A DNA stretch of 16,427 nt. Source: Heterostelium multicystogenum. Taxonomy: Eukaryota; Evosea; Eumycetozoa; Acytosteliales; Acytosteliaceae. Position numbers and translations under genes: made by a program. The stretch is from assembly GCA_003667245.1 (NCBI GenBank), contig RCNN01000379.1, positions 1 through 16,427 of the forward strand, in the 5' to 3' direction. The number at the start of each line of letters is the position of its first letter. Positions within the stretch are counted from its first letter, which is position 1. Shown here piece by piece: positions 1 through 8,221 of the stretch. The notes beneath the pieces are model-generated. The model worked only from the letters and a program-made list of their open reading frames with translations, was not told the origin of the DNA and did no database searches.

Positions 1-486
1 GCCAGCTATGCCACTGAAACCTATAACGGCATCAACGCGTTTTACTGGTAAACGCCAGCGGCCAAACGCCAGGCCGTGCGCTGGGGCGTCGTACCGCAAA
101 GCCCAGGATGCTGCGGGGGCCACGGCGCCCGCCGCAGCGACTTCCTCGAAAAAGACCTGGCCCAGCGCCTGGTGGCCGGGCCGTTGCGCTGGCAGTTGAA
201 CCTCACCCTGGCCAACCCGGGCGACCCGGTGGGATGACGCCAGCAAGACCTGGACCGGTGAGCACAAGGTGCTGAATGCCGGGACCCTGGTGCTGGAAAG
301 CAGCCAGCCGCAAATGGACGGTGATTGCCGTGACATCAACTTTGATCCACTGGTGCTGCGAGCGGTATCGAAGCCTCGAATGACCCATTGCTGGCCGCCC
401 GTTCGGCGGCGTACGCCAGTTCCTACCTGCGTCGCACCAGCGAAGTCAGCCAGCTGCACAGCGCCCCTCAGGAGTCGAAGCCATGA
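1..486 (+). CDS. Catalase-family peroxidase, C-terminal part (5' end outside window, frameshifted)
   Basis: The end of a heme catalase-related (SrpA-like) peroxidase, probably involved in peroxide detoxification. Reading across frames gives SYATETYNGINAF, then a tract ending RWGVVPQ, then GPLRWQLNLTLANPGDPV, DDASKTW and NFDPLVL, and finally SNDPLLAARSAAYASSYLRR before the TGA at 484-486. This order (Y-ETYxGxNAF, W-P-valines, GPxR-, PGDPxDD-W, NFDPL) matches the tail of minimal catalase-like peroxidases. An in-frame TAA at 49-51 and at least two later phase changes, near 70-120 and 230, break the frame. They partly compensate each other, which suggests base-calling indels. The stop overlaps the start of the cytochrome b561 gene by an ATGA. 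Pairing of a catalase-family peroxidase with a b561 cytochrome is common in Pseudomonas and suggests membrane electron delivery or co-expression. The family call is by motif recognition only. Confidence 0.75.
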
Positions 487-1024
487 AATGCCCAACCCCG
501 GTTTTTCGCCCCGCTGGCGCGGCTGCTGCATTGGCTGATGGCGTTGATGATCATCGCCATGCTGTTTATCGGCGCGGCATGGTGGCCTCGGTTCCGAACG
601 CCATGAGTGGCTGATCCACCTGCACAAGCCGCTGGGCATTGCGATCCTGGCGCTGGTGATCGTGCGCCTGGTGGGTGCGTTTTTCCACGCGCCAGCCGCC
701 GCTGCCTGCCGACTTGCCGCTGTGGCAAGTGCTGGCGGCCAAGGCCTCCCACGTGGTGCTGTATGCGTTTTGATGCTGGTGTTGCCGCTGCTGGGCTGGG
801 CGATGATTTCAGCGGCCGGCGACCCGGTGATGCTCAGCAGTTCGGTGCAGTTGCCGGCGCTGGTGGGTGCGAATGCGCCGTTGTTTGCCGTGTTGCGCAA
901 GGCTCACGGTTACCTGGCGTATTTGCTGTTTCTAACGGTGTTGTTGCACCTGGCGGCGGCGCTGTTCCACGGTTTGATCCGGCGTGATGGTGTGTTGCAA
1001 AGCATGACCGGCAGCAAGGACTGA
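483..1024 (+). CDS. Cytochrome b561 family membrane protein (frameshifted)
   Basis: A small diheme inner-membrane cytochrome b that moves electrons between quinol and a periplasmic or membrane partner. The start MKCPTPVFRP overlaps the catalase stop (ATGA at 483-486). Across frames the protein reads RLLHWLMALMIIAMLFIG (helix 1 with a heme-ligand His), HEWLIHLHKPLGIAILALVIVRL (His, helix 2), ASHVVLYALMLVLPLLGW (His, helix 3) and KAHGYLAYLLFLTVLLHLAAALFH (His, helix 4). It ends in MTGSKD with TGA at 1022-1024. About 180 residues and four helices with histidines at the helix ends fit the b561/YodB-like family. Frame breaks lie near 510 (extra C in a C run), 580-605, and a compensating pair at about 690 and 765. 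The gene is probably co-transcribed with the upstream peroxidase. Physiological partners cannot be read from the sequence. Confidence 0.82.
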
Positions 1025-1032
1025 AGCCTTCC

Positions 1033-1066
1033 CCGGCGACGGTTGCTGTGATGCAGCCGTCGCCGG
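1033..1066. terminator. Hairpin terminator between convergent genes
   Basis: CCGGCGACGG (1033-1042) pairs perfectly with CCGTCGCCGG (1057-1066). The stem extends inward with a G-T pair and TGC/GCA, leaving the loop TGTGAT. It sits 9 bases after the b561 stop and 14 bases before the end of the convergent carboxypeptidase gene, so it can serve both strands. No clear T run follows on the + strand, so rho-independent activity is likely but not certain. Confidence 0.7.
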
Positions 1067-1079
1067 GATCGTGGATGTA

Positions 1080-2231
1080 TTAGCGCAATACGCCGACGAT
1101 ATCCGCCACGCTGCTCAACACGTCCTTGCCCAACTGCATCGAGCGTTTGCCCGACCAGCCAGTGTGCGGGTTGGGCGCGTCGTCGTTGTCCTTGAAGGGC
1201 ATTTCCAGGGTCAGGGACAGGCAATCGAACTTCTCGCCGACGCTGTTGCACGCCAGGGTCATATTGGCTTCGCCCGGCAGGTCGCGGGTGTAGCCATGCG
1301 CGGTCTGAAAATCCCGGGTGAGGTTGCTCAGGTGGCTGCGGAAGTGTTTTTTCCAACTGCTCGATACGTGGCGTGTAGCCCGGGTTGCCTTCACAACCGG
1401 CGGTGAACACATAGGGGATTTCCTCGTCGCCGTGGATATCCAGGAACAGGTCAACGCCGTACTTTTCCATTTGTTGCTGGACGAACAGTACTTCGGGGCT
1501 GATCTCCTGGCTCGCACTCTGCCAGGCGCGGTTGAGGTCCTGGCCCATGGCGTTGGTGCGCAGATGCCCATGGAACGCGCCATCGGGGTTCATGTTCGGT
1601 ACCAGGTACAGGTCGGCGGCGGCCAGGAGCTTTTTCAGCTCGGCGTCACCGTCTGTTGCAGGCGCTCGATGATGCCTTCCATAAACCATTCGGCCATGTG
1701 CTCGCCGGGATGCTGCTGGGCGACGATCCAGACCTTGCGCTTGTTGGCCTCGCCCTTGCCACGGCGCAGCAGTTGGATATCACGGCCTTCGACACTTTTG
1801 CCGGTGGCCAGCAATTGCGTGCCGGCGCGGTTCAGCGCCTGGTCGATTCAGCCAGTCGTGGCGTTCGCGGCTGTAGGGTTCGAAGTAAGCGAACCAGGCC
1901 TGTTTTTCACGGTTTCGAGGGTGATGTGCAGCGTTTCGCCATCAAAGCGGGTGGGCACCCGGAACCAGTTGATATGGTCGTAGGACGCCACGGCGTTGTA
2001 GCCGCTCCAGGCGTGCTTGTAAGACGAGTGGCCGGCATTGCTCAGGCGGAAGGTGTGGGTGTGACCCACGTGCATGCCTTCGGCCTTGAAGTGGAACCAC
2101 TGGAAGTGCTGGCTGCGCGTATCGGGCTTTATCGCCAGCAGCAACTGGTGAGCATCACTGGCGTCGAGCACCTGGATATTGCCACTGTCGAAGTCGGTGC
2201 TGATCTTGATGGAGGTCAAGGCCACGGTCAT
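1080..2231 (-). CDS. M14-family zinc carboxypeptidase, cytosolic carboxypeptidase-like (frameshifted)
   Basis: A metallopeptidase of the cytosolic carboxypeptidase-like (AGBL/CCP type) branch of M14. An N-terminal beta-sandwich domain (about residues 1-130: MTVALTSIKISTDFDSGNIQ ... FQWFHFKAEG ... YKHAWSGYNAVASYD) is followed by the peptidase domain. Zinc and catalytic residues are visible: HPGEH (HxxE), LVPNMNPDGAFHG, DLNRAW, the third ligand in LDIHGDEE, and the catalytic Glu in SLTLEMPFKDN. The start at 2231 is chosen because MTVALTSIKIS begins the conserved domain; an ATG 34 codons upstream is in frame but adds an unconserved leader. A likely -10 (TAAAAT) lies at 2267-2272. Frame breaks occur near 1905 (A run), 1848, 1640-1660 and 1345 (T run). 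Stop TAA at 1080-1082. The natural substrate is unknown. About 383 residues is normal for the family. Confidence 0.85.
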
Positions 2232-2266
2232 AGTCTGGTTGCCTGAATATGAGTGTTGTGGCGGGC

Positions 2267-2272
2267 ATTTTA
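2267..2272 (-). promoter_or_regulatory. Candidate -10 element for the M14 carboxypeptidase
   Basis: On the minus strand TGTAAAATG gives an extended -10-like TAAAAT, 35 bases before the chosen ATG at 2231. No convincing -35 at 16-18 bases was found, so this rests on the -10 alone. Confidence 0.35.
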
Positions 2273-2357
2273 CACCGGAGCGGGGCAAAGCCTGGATGCA
2301 ATTTTTGCGGGTGAAGAGGGGGGCGTCGTCCATGACGCCGCCGCAGCTTAGAATCTA

Positions 2358-2372
2358 TGAGATTGATTCTCA
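2358..2372. promoter_or_regulatory. Candidate second Fur box
   Basis: TGAGATTGATTCTCA matches the 7-1-7 Fur consensus TGATAATnATTATCA at 11 of 14 defined positions, and 12 of its 15 bases form an inverted repeat. It lies between the prrF terminator and the carboxypeptidase gene. The transcript it would control is not obvious: it is about 125 bases upstream of the carboxypeptidase ATG, or it could serve a + strand promoter such as the TACCAT at about 2440. Confidence 0.4.
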
Positions 2373-2507
2373 AGTGCTATTTTTGAAAAGAACCGGCCTA
2401 GAGCGCTCGATCGACTTTCTTTTGGCGATGGTCTTTTGCTACCATGCGCGCCATCAAGCAACACCACAGTCTTCATTAGCCTGAAGTCACGCCAGGGAAA
2501 AACTGGC

Positions 2508-2623
2508 AAAAAAAAGACCCGGCCAAAGAGCCGGGTCAAAAACCGTGGATTAGCCTGATGAGGAGATATTCCAAGAGTCCGACCTAAGGTCTCTTGGTCT
2601 ATCGACTGATCTCGCGATCAGCT
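2508..2623 (-). ncRNA. prrF: PrrF iron-responsive small RNA
   Basis: A trans-acting, Hfq-dependent sRNA that represses iron-using proteins when iron is scarce, the Pseudomonas counterpart of RyhB. On the minus strand the transcript begins AGCTGATCGCGAGATCAG, closely matching the PrrF1 5' end as I recall it. It contains the conserved pairing core CTCCTCATCAGGCTAATC (2548-2565) followed by CACGGTTTTTGACCCGG. It ends in an intrinsic terminator: stem GACCCGGC / GCCGGGTC (2516-2523 with 2530-2537) and eight T (2508-2515). From the inferred start at 2623 to the T run the length is 116 nt, the usual PrrF size. No tandem second copy is present here, consistent with non-aeruginosa pseudomonads, where the two copies are separate. 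Which of the two copies this is cannot be told. Confidence 0.92.
2516..2537 (-). terminator. Intrinsic terminator of prrF
   Basis: Eight-base perfect stem GACCCGGC / GCCGGGTC with a six-base loop, followed on the minus strand by eight T (2515 down to 2508). Confidence 0.9.
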
Positions 2624-2630
2624 AGGTCCA

Positions 2631-2659
2631 ATAATAATCATTATCATTTGGCAAGTCAA
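2631..2659 (-). promoter_or_regulatory. prrF sigma70 promoter overlapped by a Fur box
   Basis: On the minus strand -35 TTGACT (2654-2659) and -10 TATTAT (2631-2636) are separated by exactly 17 bases and place the start near 2623. The spacer and -10 hold AAATGATAATGATTATTATT (2631-2650), which matches the 19-bp Fur consensus GATAATGATAATCATTATC at 14 positions. Iron-loaded Fur bound here would block RNA polymerase, the known logic for prrF. Confidence 0.88.
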
Positions 2660-2702
2660 ATGTTTTTATCCCTCGGATAGAAATATTTTTCCCGCGTGCC
2701 TG

Positions 2703-3064
2703 TTACAGGCTGGCCGGCTGTTCGGCACCCCTCGCCGAAAGCCGCAGTGACCGCTCCACCATCACCTTCGCCATATCAATCAAATAGACCACTGAAAACG
2801 CCAGGTCCCGGCTATTGCCGTGGGCGCTGTTTGCCGATTCGTACGCAGTGGCCGCGGCGCTGCGCAGCAGGTCGGAGGCGTGGACCAGGGCTCCTCGTCG
2901 CTGATGCCGGGCTTGACCTCGAACAACGTATCGTCAACGGAGGGCGGTGCGGCATCCTCTTTCAGGTAATAGTCCAGCGCGCGTTGGGCGGCGCCACTGC
3001 TGCGCAGGAACAGCCGCTCGTCTTCATCGCAGGTGTCGGGCAGGGTATACGAGGTGGTCGTCAT
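2703..3064 (-). CDS. Small DUF6124/DUF3077-like protein (one frameshift)
   Basis: A protein of about 120 residues of unknown function, of a type frequent in Pseudomonas. It reads MTTTSYTLPDTCDEDERLFL, RSSGAAQRALDYYLK, a Pro/Asp-rich linker, VDDTLFEVKPGISDEE, then after one missing base near 2890 ALVHASDLLRSAAATAYESA, and DLAFSVVYLIDMAKVMVERS to a TAA at 2703-2705. The arrangement (SxxAxRALDYYL, FxVxPGxSxEEALxHASxLLxxAxATAYExA, then a hydrophobic helix) is what I recognise as the DUF6124 family. The start at 3064 is chosen because the conserved sequence begins there; the codons upstream (MQAFDTHTEHCL) look unconserved. It is divergent from the XRE regulator, and the 128-bp gap holds palindromic candidate operators. 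Function is unknown. Confidence 0.75.
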
Positions 3065-3105
3065 AAGGCAGTGCTCTGTGTGGGTGTCGAAAGCCTGCAA
3101 TCGAT

Positions 3106-3117
3106 ATTAGTACTAAT
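3106..3117. promoter_or_regulatory. Perfect 12-bp palindrome, candidate operator in a divergent promoter region
   Basis: ATTAGTACTAAT is its own reverse complement and lies between the DUF6124 gene and the XRE regulator gene. A related half-site sequence, TGATTACTAC (reverse GTAGTAATCA), follows at 3137-3146, about 30 bases on. Two related sites between a regulator and its divergent neighbour suggest autoregulation by that XRE protein. This is inferred from position only. Confidence 0.45.
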
Positions 3118-3192
3118 CGTATTTATGGCGTTTTATTGATTACTACAAACTGTTTATTGTCGTGGTGAGTACACAACGTATTGTCAGGGCCC

Positions 3193-3841
3193 ATGGATAA
3201 ATGGATAGCGTTGGTCAAGGCCAACATGAAAGACCGCAAGGTCACGCAGGACCAACTGGCGTCGCGCCTGGGCATGTCTCAGGGCGGGGTCGGCCACTGG
3301 CTGAACAAGCGTCGGGTGCCGAGCCTTGCCGATATGAACCGGGTGATGCAGGAGCTGGGCCTGGATGGGCTCGAGGTCGCGCTGGTGGTTCGCGAAAAAA
3401 GCGCTCGCGGCGGTTGCCGAGGAACTGCAGCCGGCGCCGCACTACAACCCGAATTACCGTTACCCGGTGAGCGAAGGGAAGGGAGGCTACCCATTGCAGG
3501 AAGAACCTCGGCCGTACGGCGTTACTCGTTTTCAGATGAGCGACTATCACGCCCATGGCAAGGCGTTCTGGATGCGCGTGACTGGCGACGCCATGACCGC
3601 CCCCAGCGGCTTGAGTATCAATGAAGGCACGATGATTCTGGTGGACCCGGCCATCCAGCCCGAACCCGGCAAACTGGTGGTGGCCCAATGGGCATTTGAT
3701 TCCCAGGCGATCTTGCGCAAATGGGTCAGGCAGAGCGGCCAGCTTTACCTGGTGCCGCTCAACCCTACGTACCCGAAGATGCTGTTCAGTGAAGAGTGCC
3801 GGATCATCGGCGTGGTGGCGCAGGCGGTCACGAGGTTTTAA
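3193..3841 (+). CDS. XRE-type HTH regulator with S24/LexA-like C-terminal domain lacking the catalytic serine (one frameshift)
   Basis: A cytoplasmic DNA-binding regulator of about 215 residues. The N-terminal HTH_XRE domain reads MDKWIALVKANMKDRKVTQD, QLASRLGMSQGGVGHWLNKR, with the recognition helix around SQGGVGHWL. After the frameshift in an A run near 3400-3405 it continues KALAAVAEELQPAPHYNPNY and then an S24-like fold: FWMRVTGDAMTAPSG, SINEGTMILVDP, LVVAQW, AILRKW, LVPLNPTYPKM, RIIGVVAQ. Where S24 proteins have GDSM with the nucleophilic Ser, this has GDAM. The usual Ala-Gly self-cleavage segment is also not seen, so RecA-stimulated autocleavage is unlikely. The Lys of AILRKW is retained. 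The ATG at 3193 has AGGG five bases upstream. The stop TAA (3839-3841) overlaps the convergent liuD stop, so no terminator fits between them. Targets are unknown. Confidence 0.8.
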
Positions 3842-5778
3842 CTCGCGGCTTCCAGCTCCACCAGTGCGCTGCCTTCACCGACCATTTCGCCTTCCTGGCA
3901 GTACAGCGCCTTGACCACGCCGGCATGGGGCGCGCGAATGCTGTGTTCCATCTTCATGGCCTCCAGCACCACCAACTGCGTACCGGCTTCAACCGTTTGC
4001 CCGACTTCCACCAGCACTCGCACGATGCTGCCGTTCATCGGTGCGGTCAGGCCGCCCTGATGGGACTGGCTGGCATCGACGGCGGCAATCGGGTCGAACA
4101 GGCTGACACTGTGCACCTCGCCGTCCCAGCGCAAAAAACACACTGCCGCCCTCGCGTACCGCCAGATGGGAGCGGCGCACGCCGTGCTGGTCGATCAGCA
4201 AATTGTTCGCCGTGCAACTGGGGCGGGTTGACGCCGGCTTGCAGCATTACCAGGCGATCCTGGCCGTTGCAGCTCAGGTGCAGGGAAACCTCGCCCGGCA
4301 AGCCTGCGCGAAAACCTCGGGTGTCGGCCCAGGGCGAACGGGTGTCAGTGCTCGGTTGGGTCTGCATGAACGCCTGGCCGGCGGCCTGCCAGAATGCCTC
4401 ACGCAATTCGCCAGGCGCCGGCAGCAGCTCATCCTGATAACGCGGGATAAACCCGGTATCGAGCTCGGCAGCGGCAAACGCCGGATGGCCGATAATGCGC
4501 CGCAAGAAGCCCAGGTTGGTCTTCAGTCCACCCACGGCAAATTCATCGAGCATGCCCAGCAGCCGCAGGCGCGCCTGTTCGCGGTCCTCGCCCCAGGCAA
4601 TCAGCTTGCCCAGCATCGGGTCGTAGAACGGTGACACGTTGTCGCCTTGTTCGACGCCGCTGTCTACCCGGCGCCCGGGCCCTGGCGTGGATTCGCGGTA
4701 CAGCGCCAGGTGCCCGGTGGCCGGCAGAAAATCGTTGGCCGGGTCCTCGGCGTACAGGCGCACTTCAATCGCATGCCCCAGCAGCGGCACTTGCTCCTGA
4801 GTCATCGGCAGCGGCTCGCCCTGGGCCACGCGGATCTGCCAGGCCACCAGGTCCAGGCCGGTGATGGCCTCGGTCACCGGGTGTTCCACCTGCAGCCGGG
4901 TGTTCATCTCCATGAAGAAAAACTCGCCCCGGGCGTCCAGCAGAAACTCCACGGTGCCCGCGCCCACGTAGCCGATGGCCTGGGCCGCACGCACGGCCGC
5001 TTCGCCCATGGCCTTGCGCTGCTCGGCACTCAGGCCCGGCGCCGGGGCTTCTTCGACGACTTTTTGATGGCGGCGCTGGATCGAGCAATCGCGCTCATTG
5101 AGGTACAGGCAGTGACCGTGCTGGTCGGCGAACACCTGGATCTCCACGTGACGCGGCTTGAGCAAATACTTTTCCACCAGCATCTGCGCATTGCCAAAGG
5201 AGGACAGTGCTTCACGCTGTGCCGAGGCCAACGCTTCGGCCAGTTGGCTGACGTCCTCGACCACCTTCATGCCCTTGCCGCCACCGCCTGCCGTTGCCTT
5301 GAGCAGCACCGGGTAACCGATACGCTCGGCTGCCTGGCGGAAGGTCTCCAGATTCCTGGGCGTCGCCGTGGTAACCGGGCACCAGCGGCACGCCGGCGGT
5401 TTCCATCAACGCCTTGGCGGCCGATTTGCTGCCCATGGCATCAATGGCCGAGGCGGGCGGGCCGAGGAAGATCAACCCGGCGGCTTCAATGGCGCGGGCA
5501 AACCCTGCGTTCTCCGAAAGAAACCCATAACCCGGGTGAATCGCCTGGGCGCCGCTGGCCTGGGCCGCGGCGATCAGTTTGTCGATTTGCAGGTAACTGT
5601 CGGCGGCCTTGCTGCCGCCCAGGTCCACACGAATATCAGCCTCGCGGGTGTGCCGCGCGTCACGGTCGGTGGCGCTGTGCACGGCCACGGTGGTCAGGCC
5701 CATGGCCTTGGCGGTGCGCATCACCCGACAGGCGATTTCGCCACGGTTGGCTACCAATACGGTAGTAAGCGTCTTCAT
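3838..5778 (-). CDS. liuD: 3-methylcrotonyl-CoA carboxylase, biotin-carboxylase/BCCP (alpha) subunit (frameshifted)
   Basis: Carboxylates its biotin with ATP and bicarbonate for the leucine-pathway step 3-methylcrotonyl-CoA to 3-methylglutaconyl-CoA, acting with LiuB. Order: biotin carboxylase N-domain (VLVANRGEIACRVMRTAKAM, IHPGYGFLSENAGFA), ATP-grasp (KATAGGGGKGMKVV, FMEMNTRLQVEHPVTE), C-domain (HAIEVRLYAEDP), a middle linker, and a C-terminal biotinyl domain with LEAMKMEH. The biotinylated Lys is 38 residues from the end, as usual. Total about 646 residues is normal. The start at 5778 overlaps the liuC stop by ATGA, which indicates translational coupling. Frame breaks lie near 5350, 4200 and 4135. 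It is the last gene of liuABCD and meets the XRE gene tail to tail with overlapping stops (3838-3841). The alternative, acetyl- or geranyl-CoA carboxylase, is disfavoured by the neighbours. Confidence 0.93.
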
Positions 5779-6580
5779 GAACGCGGCTCCTGAGGCTGCC
5801 AGTTGGGCGCGCGTTTTTGCAGAAAGGCACGCAGGCCTTCCTGGCCTTCGGCGCTGACGCGGATCCGGGCGATGGAGTTCTCGCAGTAGCGACGCAACGC
5901 TGGCGTCAGGGCACCGTGGCCGACTTCCCGTAGCAGGTCCTTGCTGGCGCGCATGGCCGCGGGGCTGTTGAGCAGCAGATTGGTAATCCACAATTCGACA
6001 TGTATGTCCAAATCATCGGCAGGATAACTTTCCGCCAGCAAGCCGATTTCCCGTGCCCGCTGACCGCCAAAGCGATCCGCTGTGAGGGCATAGCGACGGG
6101 CTGCCCGTTCGCCGATCGCCTGCACCACGAACGGGCTGATCACCGCCGGCGCCAGGCCAATGCGCACTTCCGACAGGCAGAACTGCGCATCGTCGGCGCC
6201 AATCGCCATGTCGCAGCAACTGATCAACCCCAGGGCACCACCGTAGGCCGCACCCTGGACTACCGCCAGCGTCGGGATCTTCAGCTTGGCGAGGTTGTAC
6301 ATCAGCTCCGCCAGTTCTCGGGCATCGTCCAGGTTGGTGTGGTAATCCAGTTCGGCCGACTGCTGCATCCAGGCCAGGTCGGCGCCGGCGCTGAAGTGTT
6401 TGCCGCGCCCGCGCAGTACCAGAAAGCGCAGGCCGGATCGCCTTGCACCCGATCCAGGGCAATGATCAGTTCGCGGATCATTTCGGCATTGAACGCGTTG
6501 TTCTTGGCTTCACGACTGAGCCACAGCGTGGCAAAGCCACGGGGGTCGGTGATCAGTTCGAGGGTGTTGAAATCGCTCAT
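5775..6580 (-). CDS. liuC: Methylglutaconyl-CoA hydratase, enoyl-CoA hydratase superfamily (one frameshift)
   Basis: Hydrates 3-methylglutaconyl-CoA to HMG-CoA in leucine breakdown. A crotonase fold of about 268 residues: MSDFNTLELI, LWLSREAKNNAFNAEMI, then after a frame break near 6430 the oxyanion-hole segment HFSAGADLAWM, AVVQGAAYGGALGLISCCDM (second oxyanion hole), and FCLSEVRIGLAPAVISPFVV, where the Glu is the likely catalytic acid/base. The start at 6580 is preferred over the ATG at 6595 because GGAG lies about eight bases before it and MSDF begins the conserved region. The 6595 ATG directly follows the liuB TAA. Stop TGA at 5775-5777, overlapping liuD. Sequence alone does not separate it from other crotonases; the operon position fixes the role. 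Confidence 0.9.
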
Positions 6581-6595
6581 GGGGTGCAGCTCCAT

Positions 6596-8207
6596 TTACA
6601 TGCGGAAACACGCCGAAGCGGCTCGGCTCGATGGGGCGTTCAGCGCGGCGGACAGGGCCAGGGCGAGCACGTCGCGGGTCTGCAGCGGGTCGATGACGCC
6701 GTCATCCCACAGCCGTGCGCTGGAGTAGTAGGGGTGGCCCTGGGTTTCGTACTGGTCGAGGATCGGCTGCTTGATCGCCGCTTCCTCATCGCTGCTGAAA
6801 CCCTGGCCGGCGCGCTCGGCCTGCTCACGCTTGACCTGCACCAGCACGCCGGCGGCCTGTTCGGCGCCCATCACGCCGATGCGTGCGTTGGGCCACATCC
6901 ACAAGAAGCGCGGGTCGTAGGCGCGTCCACACATGCCGTAGTTACCGGCGCCGAAGCTGCCGCCGATGATCACGGTGAACTTCGGCACCTTGGCACAGGC
7001 TACCGCTGTCACCAGTTTGGCGCCGTGCTTGGCGATGCCGCCGGCTTCGTATTTCTGGCCGACCATGAAGCCGGTGATGTTTTGCAGGAACAACAGCGGA
7101 ATCCCGCGCTGGCAGGCCAGTTCGATAAAGTGCGCGCCTTTTTGCGCGGCCTCGGCGAAGAGGATGCCGTTGTTGGCCAGGATCGCAATCGGATAGCCGT
7201 GCAGGTGCGCAAAAGCCGCACACCAGAGTGGTGCCAAACAACGCCTTGAATTCATCGAACACCGAGCCGTCCACCAATCGCGCGATCACCTCGCGTACAT
7301 CGAACGGTTGCTTGGCGTCGGCCGGAATCACGCCGTACAGCTCTTCGCTGCTATAAAGCGGCGCCAGCGGCGTGCGTTGTTGCAATTGCCCCAGCTTGCG
7401 CCAGTTTGAGGTTGGCCACACTGCGCCGAGCCAGGGCCAGCGCATGTTTCGTCGCTGTCGGCATAGTGGTCGGCCACCCCGGAAATCTTGCAGTGCACAT
7501 CGGCACCGCCCAGGTCTTCGGCGCTGACCACTTCTCCGGTCGCCGCCTTCACCAGCGGCGGGCCGGCGAGGAAGATGGTGGCTTGCTGGCGGACCATGAT
7601 TGCTTCGTCCGCCATCGCCGGCACATAGGCACCACCGGCAGTGCAGGAGCCCATCACCACCGCGATCTGCGGGATGCCCTGGGCGCTCATGTTCGCCTGG
7701 TTGAAGAAGATTCGTCCGAAGTGCTCGCGGTCCGGGAACACTTCATCCTGACGCGGCAGGTTGGCGCCGCCGGAGTCCACCAGGTAGATGCACGGCAGGC
7801 GGTTCTGCTCGGCGATGGTCTGGGCGCGCAGGTGTTTCTTGACGGTCAGCGGGTAGTACGAGCCGCCTTTCACCGTGGCGTCGTTGGCGACGATCATGCA
7901 TTCGACGCCTTCCACCCGGCCAATCCCGGCAATCACCCCGGCAGCGGGCACGTCTTCGCCGTACAACCTGATAAGCCGCCAGCTGGCTGAGTTCAAGGAA
8001 CGGCGAGCCAGGGTCGAGCAAGCGATTGATCCGCTCGCGGGGCAACAGCTTGCCCCGCGACGTATGCCGCTCCTGGGCCTTGGCGCCGCCGCCTTGCTGC
8101 ACCTGGGCGAGCAGGGTATGCAGGGCGTCGACCTGTTGGAGCATCGCCGCGCTGTTGGCGGCGAATTCCGCCGAGCGCGGGTTGAGCTGGGTGTGCAGGG
8201 TAGCCAT
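6596..8207 (-). CDS. liuB: 3-methylcrotonyl-CoA carboxylase, carboxyltransferase (beta) subunit (frameshifted)
   Basis: Transfers the carboxyl group from LiuD biotin to 3-methylcrotonyl-CoA. About 535 residues, as expected. N-half: [80 protein letters not shown]-half: [78 protein letters not shown]. These are the crotonase-like carboxyltransferase signatures of the MCC beta subunit. The start at 8207 has GGAG about eight bases upstream, 14 bases after the liuA stop. Stop TAA at 6596-6598, 15 bases before liuC. Frame breaks near 7968, 7455, 7408 and 7217 fall between conserved blocks without loss of them, which fits sequencing indels. Confidence 0.94.
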
Positions 8208-8221
8208 GGTGCGCGCTCCGT

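Noticed and set aside
2348..2539. 63-codon minus-strand frame overlapping the prrF terminator
   Set aside because: It begins inside the prrF terminator hairpin, has no ribosome binding site that I can see, and has no recognisable domain.
4647..5765. Long + strand open frame opposite liuD (372 codons)
   Set aside because: It mirrors the biotin carboxylase coding strand. High GC leaves the antisense frame open, and it contains no recognisable domain.
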